Positions 32,548-42,429 are shown, counted from the stretch's first letter. The stretch is DNA of 64,000 nt from Blautia_A aquisgranensis (GCF_040096615.1 NZ_JBBMEJ010000005.1:119762-183761), one strand, 5' to 3'. A program made the numbers and translations. The notes: generated by a model not told the origin, from the sequence alone.

Positions 32548-34215
32548 ATGGACAACGAGACAGTTTCCAAGAATTTTATTGAAAATATTATAGACAAAGA
32601 TCTTGAAGAAGGCGTATACGACACCGTGCATACACGTTTCCCGCCGGAGCCGAATGGCTATCTTCATATTGGACATGCGAAATCCATTCTTTTGAATTAT
32701 GGCTTAGCTAAGAAATATAATGGTAAATTCAATCTGCGTTTTGATGATACCAACCCTACAAAGGAGAAATCAGAATTTGTAGAATCTATCAAGGCTGATG
32801 TAAAATGGCTTGGCGCAGACTGGGAAGACAGACTTTTCTTCGCATCTGATTATTTTGACCAGATGTATGAGGCTGCAGTGAAGCTTATTAAAAAAGGCAA
32901 GGCCTTTGTCTGTGACCTGACAGCAGATCAGATCCGTGAGTACAGAGGAACGCTTACAGAACCAGGTAAAGAGAGCCCATACAGAAACCGTACAGTTGAG
33001 GAGAACCTGAAGCTCTTTGAGGAGATGCGAGAGGGCAAATATGGAGATGGAGAGAAGGTTCTCCGTGCCAAGATCGATATGGCATCTCCGAACATGAACA
33101 TGCGTGATCCGGTCATCTATCGTGTAGCCCGCATGACACACCATAATACAGGAGATAAATGGTGCATTTATCCTATGTATGATTTTGCTCATCCGATCGA
33201 GGATGCTATCGAAGGTGTAACACATTCCATCTGTACACTGGAGTTTGAGGATCACAGACCGCTCTATGACTGGGTCGTAAAAGAGTTGGAATATCCGCAT
33301 CCACCGAAGCAGATTGAGTTTGCTAAGCTGTATCTGACTAACGTTGTTACAGGTAAGCGTTATATCAAGAAGCTTGTAGAGGATGGTATTGTAGACGGAT
33401 GGGATGATCCGAGACTGGTTTCCATCGCAGCACTTCGCCGCCGTGGCTTTACACCGGAATCCATTCGTAAATTCGTAGAGCTCTGTGGAGTTTCCAAGGC
33501 TAACAGCTCTGTTGACTATGCAATGCTTGAGTATTGTATCCGTGAGGATCTGAAGCTGAAACGTCCGCGTATGATGGCAATTCTTGATCCGATCAAGCTG
33601 GTGATTGACAACTATCCGGAAGGCCAGGTTGAATATCTGGAAGCACCGAACAATATGGAGAATGAGGCACTGGGAAGCCGTAAGATTCCATTCAGTGGAG
33701 AACTTTACATTGAACGTGAAGACTTCATGGCTGAGCCGCCTAAGAAATATAAACGTCTCTACATTGGAAACGAAGTGCGTCTGATGAACGCATATTTTGT
33801 AACCTGCACAGGCTATGAGGCAGATGATGATGGAACGATCCGTGTTGTTCACTGCACATATGATCCGGCAACCAAAGGCGGAAATGCACCGGATGGCCGT
33901 AAGGTAAAGGGAACCATCCACTGGGTTGAGGCATCCAATGCAGGCAAGGTCGAGGTAAGACTTTATGAGAACATCGTAGATGAGGAGAAAGGTGTTTACA
34001 ATAAAGAAGACGGTTCTCTGAATGTGAACCCGAATTCTCTTACTGTTACAAGTGCCTATGTGGAGCCGGAGCTTCTCAAGGCGAAGGGATATGACAGCTA
34101 TCAGTTTGTCCGGAACGGATTTTTCTGTGCAGACATTCATGATTCCAAGGAGGGAGCACCGGTATTTAACCGTATCGTTTCTCTTAAGAGTTCTTTTAAG
34201 CTGCCAAAAGCATAA
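32548..34215 (+). CDS. glnS: Glutaminyl-tRNA synthetase
   Basis: A 555-residue class I synthetase. PPEPNGYLHIGHAKS (HIGH at 40-43) and LRFDDTNPTKE identify the GlnRS/GluRS family, and length plus the two C-terminal beta-barrel regions match GlnRS. The second signature loop reads VTGKR rather than the more usual MSKR. It charges tRNA-Gln directly, in contrast to the many Firmicutes that depend on GatCAB. It stands alone between tRNA-Thr and a terminator. Confidence 0.93.
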   Translation: MDNETVSKNFIENIIDKDLEEGVYDTVHTRFPPEPNGYLHIGHAKSILLNYGLAKKYNGKFNLRFDDTNPTKEKSEFVESIKADVKWLGADWEDRLFFASDYFDQMYEAAVKLIKKGKAFVCDLTADQIREYRGTLTEPGKESPYRNRTVEENLKLFEEMREGKYGDGEKVLRAKIDMASPNMNMRDPVIYRVARMTHHNTGDKWCIYPMYDFAHPIEDAIEGVTHSICTLEFEDHRPLYDWVVKELEYPHPPKQIEFAKLYLTNVVTGKRYIKKLVEDGIVDGWDDPRLVSIAALRRRGFTPESIRKFVELCGVSKANSSVDYAMLEYCIREDLKLKRPRMMAILDPIKLVIDNYPEGQVEYLEAPNNMENEALGSRKIPFSGELYIEREDFMAEPPKKYKRLYIGNEVRLMNAYFVTCTGYEADDDGTIRVVHCTYDPATKGGNAPDGRKVKGTIHWVEASNAGKVEVRLYENIVDEEKGVYNKEDGSLNVNPNSLTVTSAYVEPELLKAKGYDSYQFVRNGFFCADIHDSKEGAPVFNRIVSLKSSFKLPKA

Positions 34216-34240
34216 AATAAATATTGACAGAAATATCAGA

Positions 34241-34276
34241 TACGCCGGGATTTTAAATTATCCCGGCGCATTTTTT
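34241..34276 (+). terminator. Terminator after glnS
   Basis: CGCCGGGAT pairs with ATCCCGGCG and is followed by CA and T6. Confidence 0.9.
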
Positions 34277-34308
34277 CTCTGTAAAAAAATCCTTTTATGG
34301 ATTCCGGG

Positions 34309-34337
34309 TTGCACCTCCATTCGGAAAAGGGTATACT
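34309..34337 (+). promoter_or_regulatory. Promoter of the maf operon
   Basis: TTGCAC (34309-34314), 17-nt spacer, TATACT (34332-34337), 30 nt before maf. Confidence 0.65.
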
Positions 34338-34367
34338 GGTAACACAGGAAAGAGAGGAACATAACAG

Positions 34368-34973
34368 ATGAAAAAAATTGTACTTGCTTCCGCATCACCG
34401 CGGAGACGGGAGCTTTTAAGCCAGGTGGGAATAGAATTTGAAGTAAAGCCGGCTGATGGAGAGGAAAAGATTACCAGTACGGAACCCTCGAAAATAGTTG
34501 AGGAGCTTTCCTACCAAAAAGCAATGTTCACGGCCAGAGCCCTGGAAAAAGAGAATGGACATGTGCCGGAGGGCTGCATTGTGATCGGTGCAGATACGAT
34601 CGTATCTTATGAAGACAGGATCCTTGGCAAACCAGCAGACCGGGATAAAGCGATCCAGATGCTTTCCATGCTGCAGGGGAATACACATCAGGTTTATACA
34701 GGTGTGACCGTGCTGACCGGAGAGAGCGGATCCTGGAAGGTACATACATTTTTTGAATGTACAGATGTGATCTTTTATCCGGTGAGTGAGGAAGAAATCG
34801 AGGCTTATGTGGACAGCGGAGATCCCATGGATAAAGCGGGAAGTTATGGAATTCAGGGAGCCTGGGGTGCTTATGTAAAGGGAATCCGTGGAGATTACAA
34901 CAATGTGGTAGGTCTGCCGGTGGCAAGGCTGATCTACGAGACGAAAAAAATCGGAATAGACCTGAGAGGATGA
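34368..34973 (+). CDS. maf: Maf-family nucleotide pyrophosphatase
   Basis: A 201-residue Maf protein. LASASPRRRELL at the N-terminus binds the triphosphate. GADTIV near 75, GKPADR near 86 and DKAGSYGIQG near 155 are the other conserved blocks. Maf proteins hydrolyse dTTP, UTP or modified pyrimidine triphosphates and in Bacillus affect septation. First gene of a four-gene operon with overlapping ends (maf, two HAD genes and a short unknown gene). Confidence 0.92.
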   Translation: MKKIVLASASPRRRELLSQVGIEFEVKPADGEEKITSTEPSKIVEELSYQKAMFTARALEKENGHVPEGCIVIGADTIVSYEDRILGKPADRDKAIQMLSMLQGNTHQVYTGVTVLTGESGSWKVHTFFECTDVIFYPVSEEEIEAYVDSGDPMDKAGSYGIQGAWGAYVKGIRGDYNNVVGLPVARLIYETKKIGIDLRG

Positions 34974-35644
34974 ACAAAATGATAAAAGCCTGTATATTTG
35001 ATCTGGATGGAACACTTGCAGATACGTTGGAATCCATGGCTTATGTAGCCAACGAGATCATAGAAAAATTTTCTTTGCAGCCGCAGCCAGCTGATAATTT
35101 TCGCTATTACAGCGGCGAAGGTGCAGATATGCTGATTCGCAGATGCCTTGCAGATGCCGGGGATCCGAAGCTTATCCATTATGATGAGGTGAGGGAGCTT
35201 TACCGCCGGAAATTTGACGAGGATCCATTGTATAAAGTTGTGCCATATAAGGATATGCCGGAAACAATCAAAGTGCTGAAAACACTGGGACTGAAGCTTG
35301 CAGTCTGCTCCAATAAACCTCACATTGCTGCACAAAAAGTTGTAAAAGCAATTTATGGGGATGTTTTTGACGAGGTTATGGGGCAGCAGGAAGGAATCCG
35401 ACGCAAACCGGCTCCGGATGGTCCGCTGAAGATTGCGGAAGATTTCAGTGTGAAGCCAGAGGAATGCATGTATATCGGAGATACAAAGACGGATATGCAG
35501 ACCGGCAAAGCAGCAGGTATGTATACAGTGGGCGCGCTCTGGGGCTTCCGGGACAGGGAAGAACTGGAGAAAAACGGGGCAGATATTGTAGCGGAAGGAC
35601 CGCGCGATCTGATCGCTGTGTATAAGGAGAAAAATCATGATTAA
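34970..35644 (+). CDS. HAD-IA phosphatase, phosphoglycolate phosphatase-like
   Basis: A 224-residue HAD hydrolase. Motif I is FDLDGTLADT, motif II LAVCSNKP, motif III the Lys in RRKPAPD and motif IV YIGDTKTDMQTG. A helical cap lies between I and II. The closest functional type is Gph-like phosphoglycolate phosphatase, but sugar-phosphate or nucleotide substrates are equally possible. Its ATG overlaps the maf stop by 4 nt (ATGA); ATG 34979 is an alternative start. Confidence 0.88.
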   Translation: MNKMIKACIFDLDGTLADTLESMAYVANEIIEKFSLQPQPADNFRYYSGEGADMLIRRCLADAGDPKLIHYDEVRELYRRKFDEDPLYKVVPYKDMPETIKVLKTLGLKLAVCSNKPHIAAQKVVKAIYGDVFDEVMGQQEGIRRKPAPDGPLKIAEDFSVKPEECMYIGDTKTDMQTGKAAGMYTVGALWGFRDREELEKNGADIVAEGPRDLIAVYKEKNHD

Positions 35645-36449
35645 ACTGGTAGCCAGCGATCTGGACGGAACATTACTTACAAACGGAAGACAGTCTCTGC
35701 CACCGGAAATTTTTCCGCTGGTAAAAGAACTGAAAGATATGGGAATTCTTTTTGTTGCGGCCAGTGGAAGGCAGTATGCAAATATGAGGAATATGTTTGC
35801 TCCGGTAAAGGACGATATGGCTTTTATCGGGGAGAATGGTGGTCTTGCAGTTCAGAATGAGAAGCTTCTTTATTGTGACAGCTTCGATAAAGATCTTGTG
35901 ATGGAAATCCTGCAGGCGATTTGGGAGAAAAAAGACGCGGAGTTTTCCTGCTCCACGAAGGATCTTTATTATATTATGCCCAAAACAGAGCATTACCGTC
36001 ACCTTATGATCGAAGAAGTAAAAAATCAGTGCAGGATCATAACGGATTTCAGTGAGATCACAGAGCCCTGCATGAAGGTTGCCGTTTATGAAAAAGAAGG
36101 AATGACAGAAGAATCTATCCGGTACTGGAGAGAACGGTTCGGAGACCGTTGTACAGTTGTAACATCCGGATTTGCGTGGGTGGATTTTATACCATTTACC
36201 ACTAATAAAGCCAAGGGAATCCGGAAATATCAGGACCTTCTGGGAATCGGGCCGGAGGAATGTGTGGTTTTTGGTGATGAATACAATGATATCGAAATGA
36301 TGAAATCGGTGAAATACAGCTTTGCCATGAAGCATGCGAAACAGGGAGTGCGGGAAGCAGCGGCCTATGAGACAGAAGAAGTTGCACCGGTGCTTCGCAG
36401 ACTGATCCAGGCAGGCGGAAATATAAAGGAGGTACTTTCAGATGTATAA
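35637..36449 (+). CDS. Cof-type HAD-IIB phosphatase
   Basis: A 270-residue HAD hydrolase with a large C2 cap. Motif I is ASDLDGTLL, motif II VAASGRQ, and the late motifs are the Lys in TNKAKGI and VVFGDEYNDIEMM. Cof-type enzymes dephosphorylate sugar phosphates, pyridoxal phosphate or flavin and thiamine precursors. The substrate cannot be read off. It overlaps its neighbours by 8 nt on each side, which shows coupled translation. Confidence 0.88.
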   Translation: MIKLVASDLDGTLLTNGRQSLPPEIFPLVKELKDMGILFVAASGRQYANMRNMFAPVKDDMAFIGENGGLAVQNEKLLYCDSFDKDLVMEILQAIWEKKDAEFSCSTKDLYYIMPKTEHYRHLMIEEVKNQCRIITDFSEITEPCMKVAVYEKEGMTEESIRYWRERFGDRCTVVTSGFAWVDFIPFTTNKAKGIRKYQDLLGIGPEECVVFGDEYNDIEMMKSVKYSFAMKHAKQGVREAAAYETEEVAPVLRRLIQAGGNIKEVLSDV

Positions 36450-36699
36450 GAAAGAATACGTAGAGACATTTCTCAAAAACCAGGGACAGCTTTTTGATGA
36501 GCCGGTGGCAGATGATTTTGAAGAGGCAGAGGCTTTTCTTGAGGACTGTATGGCAGTTGTCCTGGATTCCCTCAAAGATGTAAAAAAATATCTCGATGGA
36601 ATGGGCGCGGATGTAGAGGGGCTTTCCCTGAAGGAACTGGAAGAAGAAAGCGAAGTGTTCAAGCTTCCGGATGGAAAATACATGATCGTGGAAGGCTGA
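36442..36699 (+). CDS. Short acidic protein of unknown function
   Basis: An 85-residue soluble protein, strongly acidic, with no membrane segment. It is predicted mostly helical, with two short helices rich in Glu/Asp (FEEAEAFLEDCMAVVLDSL and LKELEEESEVF) and a C-terminal strand FKLPDGKYMIVEG. It overlaps the end of the Cof gene by 8 nt and is preceded by AAAGGAGG, so it is really translated. I do not recognise the family. It is the last gene of the maf operon. Confidence 0.65.
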   Translation: MYKKEYVETFLKNQGQLFDEPVADDFEEAEAFLEDCMAVVLDSLKDVKKYLDGMGADVEGLSLKELEEESEVFKLPDGKYMIVEG

Positions 36700-36831
36700 T
36701 GCTTCTAACGGAAACCGGGAATTACATTTTTAAGAATTAAATATGATAAACTTGCATCAGCAAACAGAGAGCTTTAGGTATATTGAAAATATACCCGGAG
36801 AAATGAAGAATGATGTAGAGGAGGATGGAAT

Positions 36832-39822
36832 ATGAGGAAAGGCAGAGTACTGGCCATTATGATGGCTGTGCTTATGGTGGTGACACTGCTTCCGTCTATG
36901 GTGTTTGCATCAGCAGCTCCGTCCGGAGCTTTGGATGGAACACTTAAGATCAAGGGAAATGCAGCAGTTGGAATTACATTGAGCGCCGATTATTCAAAAG
37001 TGAAACCGGAAGGAATTACTGATGACCTGGTAGATTTTTCCTGGTCATTGAAAGATGGAGATCTTCTTACAGAAGTCAGCACGGATAAAACATATAAGAT
37101 TGATGAAACTGCTCTTGGACTTCCGATTGTACTGAAGATCACAGGTAAGTCCGACAAAGGAATCAGCGGTGAGCTAACAGCTGAAACATATGAAGTTTCT
37201 GCTACAGAGGAAGAGGCGAAAGCGCTTGCAGAGCAGAAAAAAGCCGAAGAAAAAACGGTCGGAAAAACGGAGGATGCAGATGCAGCGAGCGATGTAGCTT
37301 CTGAGTCTTCAGAGACTGTGGAAAATGAAAATACAGAAATATCTGAAGAAGGTAATGAATCAGAAGCACAAACCGGGGATACGGAAGAGAACTCCACGCC
37401 GGGTACCGATAGCGAAGCTTCCGACGAGAACAGTGATACAGATGCGGCTACCGGGGATAATGCCGTTGTAGAAGTAAATGGTGATTCGGAAAACAACGAA
37501 AATGCCGAAGCTGCACAGGAGGAGACTTCAGAAAGTACCGCAGAAACAAATTCCTCCGAAAAGAATACAGATGCTGTTCAGGTTGATGGAAACAGTGACC
37601 AGCAGGGGAATGAAAATAAAACAGAAGAACTGACTTATTCTGCTGAAGTAACAACAGATGACGGAAGCGGAGTTCTGAATTTCGGCACTGTGGAAGAAGG
37701 ATATACAGAAATACCGGAAGCGCAGTATGTTTCCATTACTAATACCGGAACCGGTGATCTGAATTTTAAGAGTATTTCACCGAAGAATTTCATGGTGCAG
37801 GATATCAATGATCAGCCGCTGAAATCAGGAGAGACTGTAACTGCATGGGCAAAACCAAGAGAAGAACTGCCGGTCGGAGAATATAAAGATCCGATCACCT
37901 ATGAGACAGAAGAAGGTGTGCAGGTATCTTTTGAAGCAGATTTCACGGTAAAGGCTGCTGAGAAGAAATCAGAAGAGAAAAAAGATTCTTCTTCAGAGTC
38001 TGATGATAATGGAAACCAAAAGGGAAAATTTAAACTCAGTGTAGATAATCCAGATCTTTCTTTTGAGACTTTAACTGAAGGATATGAGGAAACTGAGACC
38101 CTTACAGTTACCATTAAGAATGATGGAACAGAGACGGTAACTCTGGTACAGCCAGATTCCGATTATTTTGACATTACACCGGTGACTTCTGTTGAAACAG
38201 AGGGAAATATTCAGATTGCGGCAGAAGATGAGCAGATGTTTACTGTGCAGCCGAAGGAGGGGCTTCCTGCGAAGGAGGAACCATACGCAGATGAGCTTAA
38301 ATTCTCAGCAGAAGAAGATGAAAATACCGTTGTAACAGTAAATGCGCAGATAACAGTAAAAGCAGCAGCCGAAGAAAAAGTATCTGTAAGTACAGATCCT
38401 TCTGAGAAAGATTTCGGAAGCCTGGAGCAGGGATATGACGCTGCACCGGATGCTGTAACGATTACAGTGACGAATACAGGAAATGTAGCTGTCCGCCTGG
38501 CACAGCCGGAAGCAAACAGTTATGTAGTAGGAAAACTTTCGGCAGAAGTCGTTAATCCGGGAGAGAGTGCCACATTTACGATTCAGCCTAAGCTGGAACT
38601 TCCTGCGGGTGATTATAGTGGCAAAATATATATAAAAGATCTGGACGGAACGGAGCTTGATTCTGTTGAGGTATTTTTTGGAGTGACAGAGCCGGAGCCG
38701 GTATATGATCTTTCTATCAGTCCGGACAGCGTGGAATTCGGAACCTCCGCGGAAGGCTACAAAAATGCACCGGATGCTCAGACAGTGACAGTGACCAATA
38801 CCGGAAATACTAATATCACACTGCAGCAGCCGGAAAGTAAATATTATACAGTTGGCAGTTTTTCTACAACAGAACTGGCAGCCGGGGCAAGTGCAACATT
38901 CAGCGTACAGCCGAAAAGTGGTCTCACAAAGGGTGAATATCTTGAGGATATTACAGTTGAGAACAGCGCAAATGTGGAACTGTATGTAAATGCACATTTC
39001 AGTGTTACTAAAAAGAACGATGATAATAATGACACGGCAGAGAATCTTACAGGGATTAAAAAGCCTTCGGATATCAAGGATCTTCCGAATGGAACAGAGA
39101 AATCTCAGAAAGCACTGAAACTTCCATCTACGGTAAAGATTACTACAACAAAAGGTGAGAAGGAAGCATCCGTGAAATGGGATGTAAAGGGCTGTTCTTA
39201 CAATCCTTCTTCTTCAGACAGACAGACATTTAATGTAAAAGGTACTGTCACACTTCCGGATGGAGTGAAGAACCCGGATAAGATCAGTACAGTAATAGCA
39301 GTAAGTGTCACAGTAAATGGATATACAGGTTCGAAGGCTAAGGAATCTGATAACAAGATTACCGGTATTGATGCCAATGGCAAATATGACACTAATAGCA
39401 AGATCACATTTACAGCAGTTGGAGCAGGAATGAACAACGAGAGCCCGAAGAAGGGTGATACAAGATTCCTGCCTGCAAGTTGGAAGATCACAGAGACACG
39501 TACCTGGGATGCAGCTCCTTATACAGCAACTTTTCGTGTAAGTAAGCCTGGTCAGTATACACTGAAGGTTACTTTTACAGAGCAGAAATACGATGGATCG
39601 AAATGGTCTGACATTGGAAGTAGCACTGAAAGCCAGGTGACATTTACCGTATCCCAGGCAGCAGCGTTGACTGCAACGCCAAGTCCGGCAGTTACCGGAG
39701 CAAACAAGAAATCAGCAGTTCAGACAGGTGACAGCACTCCGATTATGACATTTGTGATCATTCTTGTGATCGCTGCTGTATGTATTGGAGGAGTTCTTGT
39801 ATATCGCAAAAAGAAAAAATAA
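36832..39822 (+). CDS. Large cell-wall surface protein with four beta-sandwich repeats and a TGD-type anchor
   Basis: A 996-residue exported protein. A signal peptide (1-27) is followed by a small domain, then a disordered acidic Ser/Glu/Thr region (about 125-270). Four diverged repeats start at about 282, 408, 528 and 636, each with F-G-x-x-x-x-G-Y and TxTNTGN, like ASH or choice-of-anchor beta-sandwiches. A Big-type domain is near 745-830 and another beta domain to 950. The C-terminus has VQTGDS (961-966), a hydrophobic span and a KKKK tail. This is the sorting-signal layout, but with a TGD motif instead of LPXTG. The role is probably adhesion or wall structure; no enzyme motif is seen. Confidence 0.8.
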   Translation: MRKGRVLAIMMAVLMVVTLLPSMVFASAAPSGALDGTLKIKGNAAVGITLSADYSKVKPEGITDDLVDFSWSLKDGDLLTEVSTDKTYKIDETALGLPIVLKITGKSDKGISGELTAETYEVSATEEEAKALAEQKKAEEKTVGKTEDADAASDVASESSETVENENTEISEEGNESEAQTGDTEENSTPGTDSEASDENSDTDAATGDNAVVEVNGDSENNENAEAAQEETSESTAETNSSEKNTDAVQVDGNSDQQGNENKTEELTYSAEVTTDDGSGVLNFGTVEEGYTEIPEAQYVSITNTGTGDLNFKSISPKNFMVQDINDQPLKSGETVTAWAKPREELPVGEYKDPITYETEEGVQVSFEADFTVKAAEKKSEEKKDSSSESDDNGNQKGKFKLSVDNPDLSFETLTEGYEETETLTVTIKNDGTETVTLVQPDSDYFDITPVTSVETEGNIQIAAEDEQMFTVQPKEGLPAKEEPYADELKFSAEEDENTVVTVNAQITVKAAAEEKVSVSTDPSEKDFGSLEQGYDAAPDAVTITVTNTGNVAVRLAQPEANSYVVGKLSAEVVNPGESATFTIQPKLELPAGDYSGKIYIKDLDGTELDSVEVFFGVTEPEPVYDLSISPDSVEFGTSAEGYKNAPDAQTVTVTNTGNTNITLQQPESKYYTVGSFSTTELAAGASATFSVQPKSGLTKGEYLEDITVENSANVELYVNAHFSVTKKNDDNNDTAENLTGIKKPSDIKDLPNGTEKSQKALKLPSTVKITTTKGEKEASVKWDVKGCSYNPSSSDRQTFNVKGTVTLPDGVKNPDKISTVIAVSVTVNGYTGSKAKESDNKITGIDANGKYDTNSKITFTAVGAGMNNESPKKGDTRFLPASWKITETRTWDAAPYTATFRVSKPGQYTLKVTFTEQKYDGSKWSDIGSSTESQVTFTVSQAAALTATPSPAVTGANKKSAVQTGDSTPIMTFVIILVIAAVCIGGVLVYRKKKK

Positions 39823-39855
39823 TAAGTCAGGCAGAAGCCTGTATTGAACGGAAGG

Positions 39856-39886
39856 AGATCCTTGCATAGTTTGCGGGGATCTTTTT
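39856..39886 (+). terminator. Terminator after the surface protein
   Basis: AGATCCTTGCA pairs with TGCGGGGATCT (two G-U pairs) and ends in T5. Confidence 0.75.
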
Positions 39887-39918
39887 CTGTCTTTAGGAAT
39901 ATCTGGACAATATTGTTA

Positions 39919-39945
39919 CTAGCACTCAAAATTGGTGAGTGCTAA
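39919..39945 (+). promoter_or_regulatory. CIRCE operator (HrcA site) before htpG
   Basis: CTAGCACTC-N9-GAGTGCTAA matches the CIRCE consensus TTAGCACTC-N9-GAGTGCTAA at 17 of 18 positions. HrcA should repress here until heat shock. Confidence 0.92.
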
Positions 39946-39952
39946 ATTTTTC

Positions 39953-39981
39953 TTGACTTTTGTTAAAAGTCGTATTAGTAT
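39953..39981 (+). promoter_or_regulatory. Promoter of htpG
   Basis: TTGACT (39953-39958), 17-nt spacer, TAGTAT (39976-39981). CIRCE ends eight bases before the -35, further upstream than usual. Confidence 0.65.
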
Positions 39982-40060
39982 ATATTTATCGAAAAAAACA
40001 GAACCAATTTTCCGGTTTTTCCGGAACACAATAAATAAGAACAAAAGGAGAGTGACATAC

Positions 40061-42118
40061 ATGTCAGCAAAACATGGAAGTTTATCAATCAACAGTGAGA
40101 ATATTTTTCCGATCATCAAGAAGTGGTTATATTCAGACCATGATATTTTTGTAAGAGAGATGATCTCCAACGGATGCGATGCCATCACGAAACTGAGAAA
40201 ACTTGAGGTTATGGGAGACTACACATTCCCGGATGGTTATAAGCCGGCTGTCAATGTTGTTGTAGATCCGGATCAGAAGACCCTGAAGTTTATTGATAAC
40301 GGTATCGGTATGACTGCTGATGAGGTAGAGGAATATATCACACAGATTGCTTTTTCCGGTGCTACCGAATTTCTTGAGAAATATAAAGATAAGACAACAG
40401 ATGATCAGATGATCGGTCATTTCGGACTTGGTTTCTATTCCGCATTCATGGTTGCAGATGAGGTTCATATTGATACACTTTCTTATAAAGAAGGTTCTAC
40501 ACCGGTTCACTGGACCTGTGATGGTGGCACAGAGTATGAGATGGCTGATGGTAACAAGACAGTACCTGGAACAGAGATCACACTTTTCCTTAATGAGGAG
40601 AGCCTGGAATTTGCCAATGAGTACCGTATGCGTGAAGTAATCGAGAAGTACTGCTCTTTCATGCCGGTAAATATCTACCTTTCCAAAGCTAATGCAGAGC
40701 AGGAATATGAGACGATCGACGAGGCAGATCTCCGTGAGGATGATGTAGTAGTTGAACATATTCATGAGGAAGCCAAGACAGAGGAAAAAGAGAACGATAA
40801 GGGTGAGAAGGAAGTTGTTGAAGTTTCTCCTGCAAAAGATAAAGTAAAGATCAACAAGCGTCCGGTATCCTTAAGTGATACACAACCACTGTGGATGAAA
40901 CATCCGAATGAATGCACAGATGATGAGTATAAGGAATTCTACCGTAAGGTATTTATGGATTACAAGGAGCCTCTGTTCTGGATTCATCTGAACATGGATT
41001 ATCCGTTTAACCTGAAAGGTATCCTTTATTTCCCGAAGATCAGAACAGAGTATGATTCCATCGAGGGAACTATTAAACTTTACAATAATCAGGTATTTAT
41101 CGCAGATAATATTAAAGAAGTCATTCCTGAATTTCTTCTCCTTCTGAAAGGTGTGATCGATTGTCCGGATCTGCCGCTGAACGTATCACGTTCCGCACTG
41201 CAGAATGATGGCTTTGTGAAAAAGATCTCCGAGTATATCACCAAGAAGGTTGCAGACAAGCTGACAGGAATGTGCAAGACAGACAGAGAATCCTATGAGA
41301 AATACTGGGATGATATCAGCCCGTTCATTAAGTTTGGATGCATCAAGGATGCAAAATTCGGCGAAAAGATGAATGATTACATTCTCTTTAAGAACCTGGA
41401 TGGTAAATATCTTACTCTGAAAGACTGCATTGAGGAGAACAAGAAAGAAGAGTCCAAAGAAACAGAGGAAGAGAAGAAAACAGAAGAGAAGGCTTCTGAG
41501 GAGAACCAGAGCGAAGAACCGGAGAAGACAGTGATCTACTATGTAACCGATGAGGTTCAGCAGAGTCAGTACATCAACATGTTCCGCGAGGCCGGTAAAG
41601 ATGCAGTGATCCTGAAACATGTGATCGATTCTCAGTTTATCTCTCACCTGGAGCAGCAGGATCAGGCAATTCAGTTCAAGAGAATTGATGCAGATCTGAC
41701 AGAGGAGCTTCGTGAGGATGGAGAGACTGATGAGGCAACCGTAAAAACTCTTACAGATGTATTTCGCAAGAACCTCGGCAAAGATAAACTGGAAGTAAAA
41801 GTAGAGAAACTGAAAAACGAAGGCACTGCAGCAATGATCACTCTTCCGGAAGAGAGCCGTCGTATGCAGGACATGATGAAGATGTACAATATGTATGGAA
41901 TGGATCCGAACATGTTCGGTGGACAGGAAGTACTGGTACTGAATGCAAATCATCCGCTCGTCAAATTCGTAGCTGAGAATCAGGAATCCGAACATGTTCC
42001 GGTAATCTGTGAGCAGCTTTATGATCTGGCAATGATGAGCCATAAACAGCTTTCACCAGAGGAAATGACGAAATTTGTTAAGAGAAGCAATGATATCCTT
42101 ATGGTACTTACAAAATAA
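40061..42118 (+). CDS. htpG: Molecular chaperone HtpG (Hsp90)
   Basis: A 685-residue Hsp90. The N-terminal ATPase has FVREMISNGCDAITK, DNGIGMTADEVEEY and GHFGLGFYSAFMVAD. The middle domain includes RGVID-type CPDLPLNVSRSALQ. A charged segment of Lys/Glu lies near 460-490, in a C-terminal region otherwise involved in dimerisation. The start ATG 40061 follows AAAGGAGAG; the frame is open further upstream but lacks a start signal. Expression is expected to be heat-inducible through the CIRCE element. Confidence 0.96.
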   Translation: MSAKHGSLSINSENIFPIIKKWLYSDHDIFVREMISNGCDAITKLRKLEVMGDYTFPDGYKPAVNVVVDPDQKTLKFIDNGIGMTADEVEEYITQIAFSGATEFLEKYKDKTTDDQMIGHFGLGFYSAFMVADEVHIDTLSYKEGSTPVHWTCDGGTEYEMADGNKTVPGTEITLFLNEESLEFANEYRMREVIEKYCSFMPVNIYLSKANAEQEYETIDEADLREDDVVVEHIHEEAKTEEKENDKGEKEVVEVSPAKDKVKINKRPVSLSDTQPLWMKHPNECTDDEYKEFYRKVFMDYKEPLFWIHLNMDYPFNLKGILYFPKIRTEYDSIEGTIKLYNNQVFIADNIKEVIPEFLLLLKGVIDCPDLPLNVSRSALQNDGFVKKISEYITKKVADKLTGMCKTDRESYEKYWDDISPFIKFGCIKDAKFGEKMNDYILFKNLDGKYLTLKDCIEENKKEESKETEEEKKTEEKASEENQSEEPEKTVIYYVTDEVQQSQYINMFREAGKDAVILKHVIDSQFISHLEQQDQAIQFKRIDADLTEELREDGETDEATVKTLTDVFRKNLGKDKLEVKVEKLKNEGTAAMITLPEESRRMQDMMKMYNMYGMDPNMFGGQEVLVLNANHPLVKFVAENQESEHVPVICEQLYDLAMMSHKQLSPEEMTKFVKRSNDILMVLTK

Positions 42119-42130
42119 TAAGATTTTTCA

Positions 42131-42171
42131 AAAGGCTTTGTCCGGTGTTTCTACTGGGCAGAGCCTTTTTT
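42131..42171 (+). terminator. Terminator after htpG
   Basis: AAGGCTTTGTCC pairs with GGGCAGAGCCTT, followed by T6. Confidence 0.9.
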
Positions 42172-42241
42172 GCTGATGGTATATCATGGATATCTGACGG
42201 ATGGCTATTAGTTTTCTATCTGGACAGCAATGTGTGTATCT

Positions 42242-42270
42242 TTAACACAATTTTCCGTATATTATATAAT
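42242..42270 (+). promoter_or_regulatory. Promoter for the Spo0A-C-like gene
   Basis: TTAACA (42242-42247), 17-nt spacer, TATAAT (42265-42270). The transcript leader of about 150 nt is very AT-rich; the rest of the 258-nt gap shows nothing else clear. Confidence 0.6.
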
Positions 42271-42429
42271 ACACTATATATTAAACAAAAATTTACAGTT
42301 ATATGATGTTGAAAAGTTAAAATAGTATCTAATATATGAAAAATAAATTTTCAGAAGAAAGCGAAAAATACACAGAAAATTCGTATTATATATGTGAGCC
42401 TATTTTAAAAGAATAATGGAGGGAAACGT

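Noticed and set aside
39932..40060. 43-codon N-terminal extension of HtpG
   Set aside because: It would run through the CIRCE element and the promoter, and AAAGGAGAG precedes ATG 40061.
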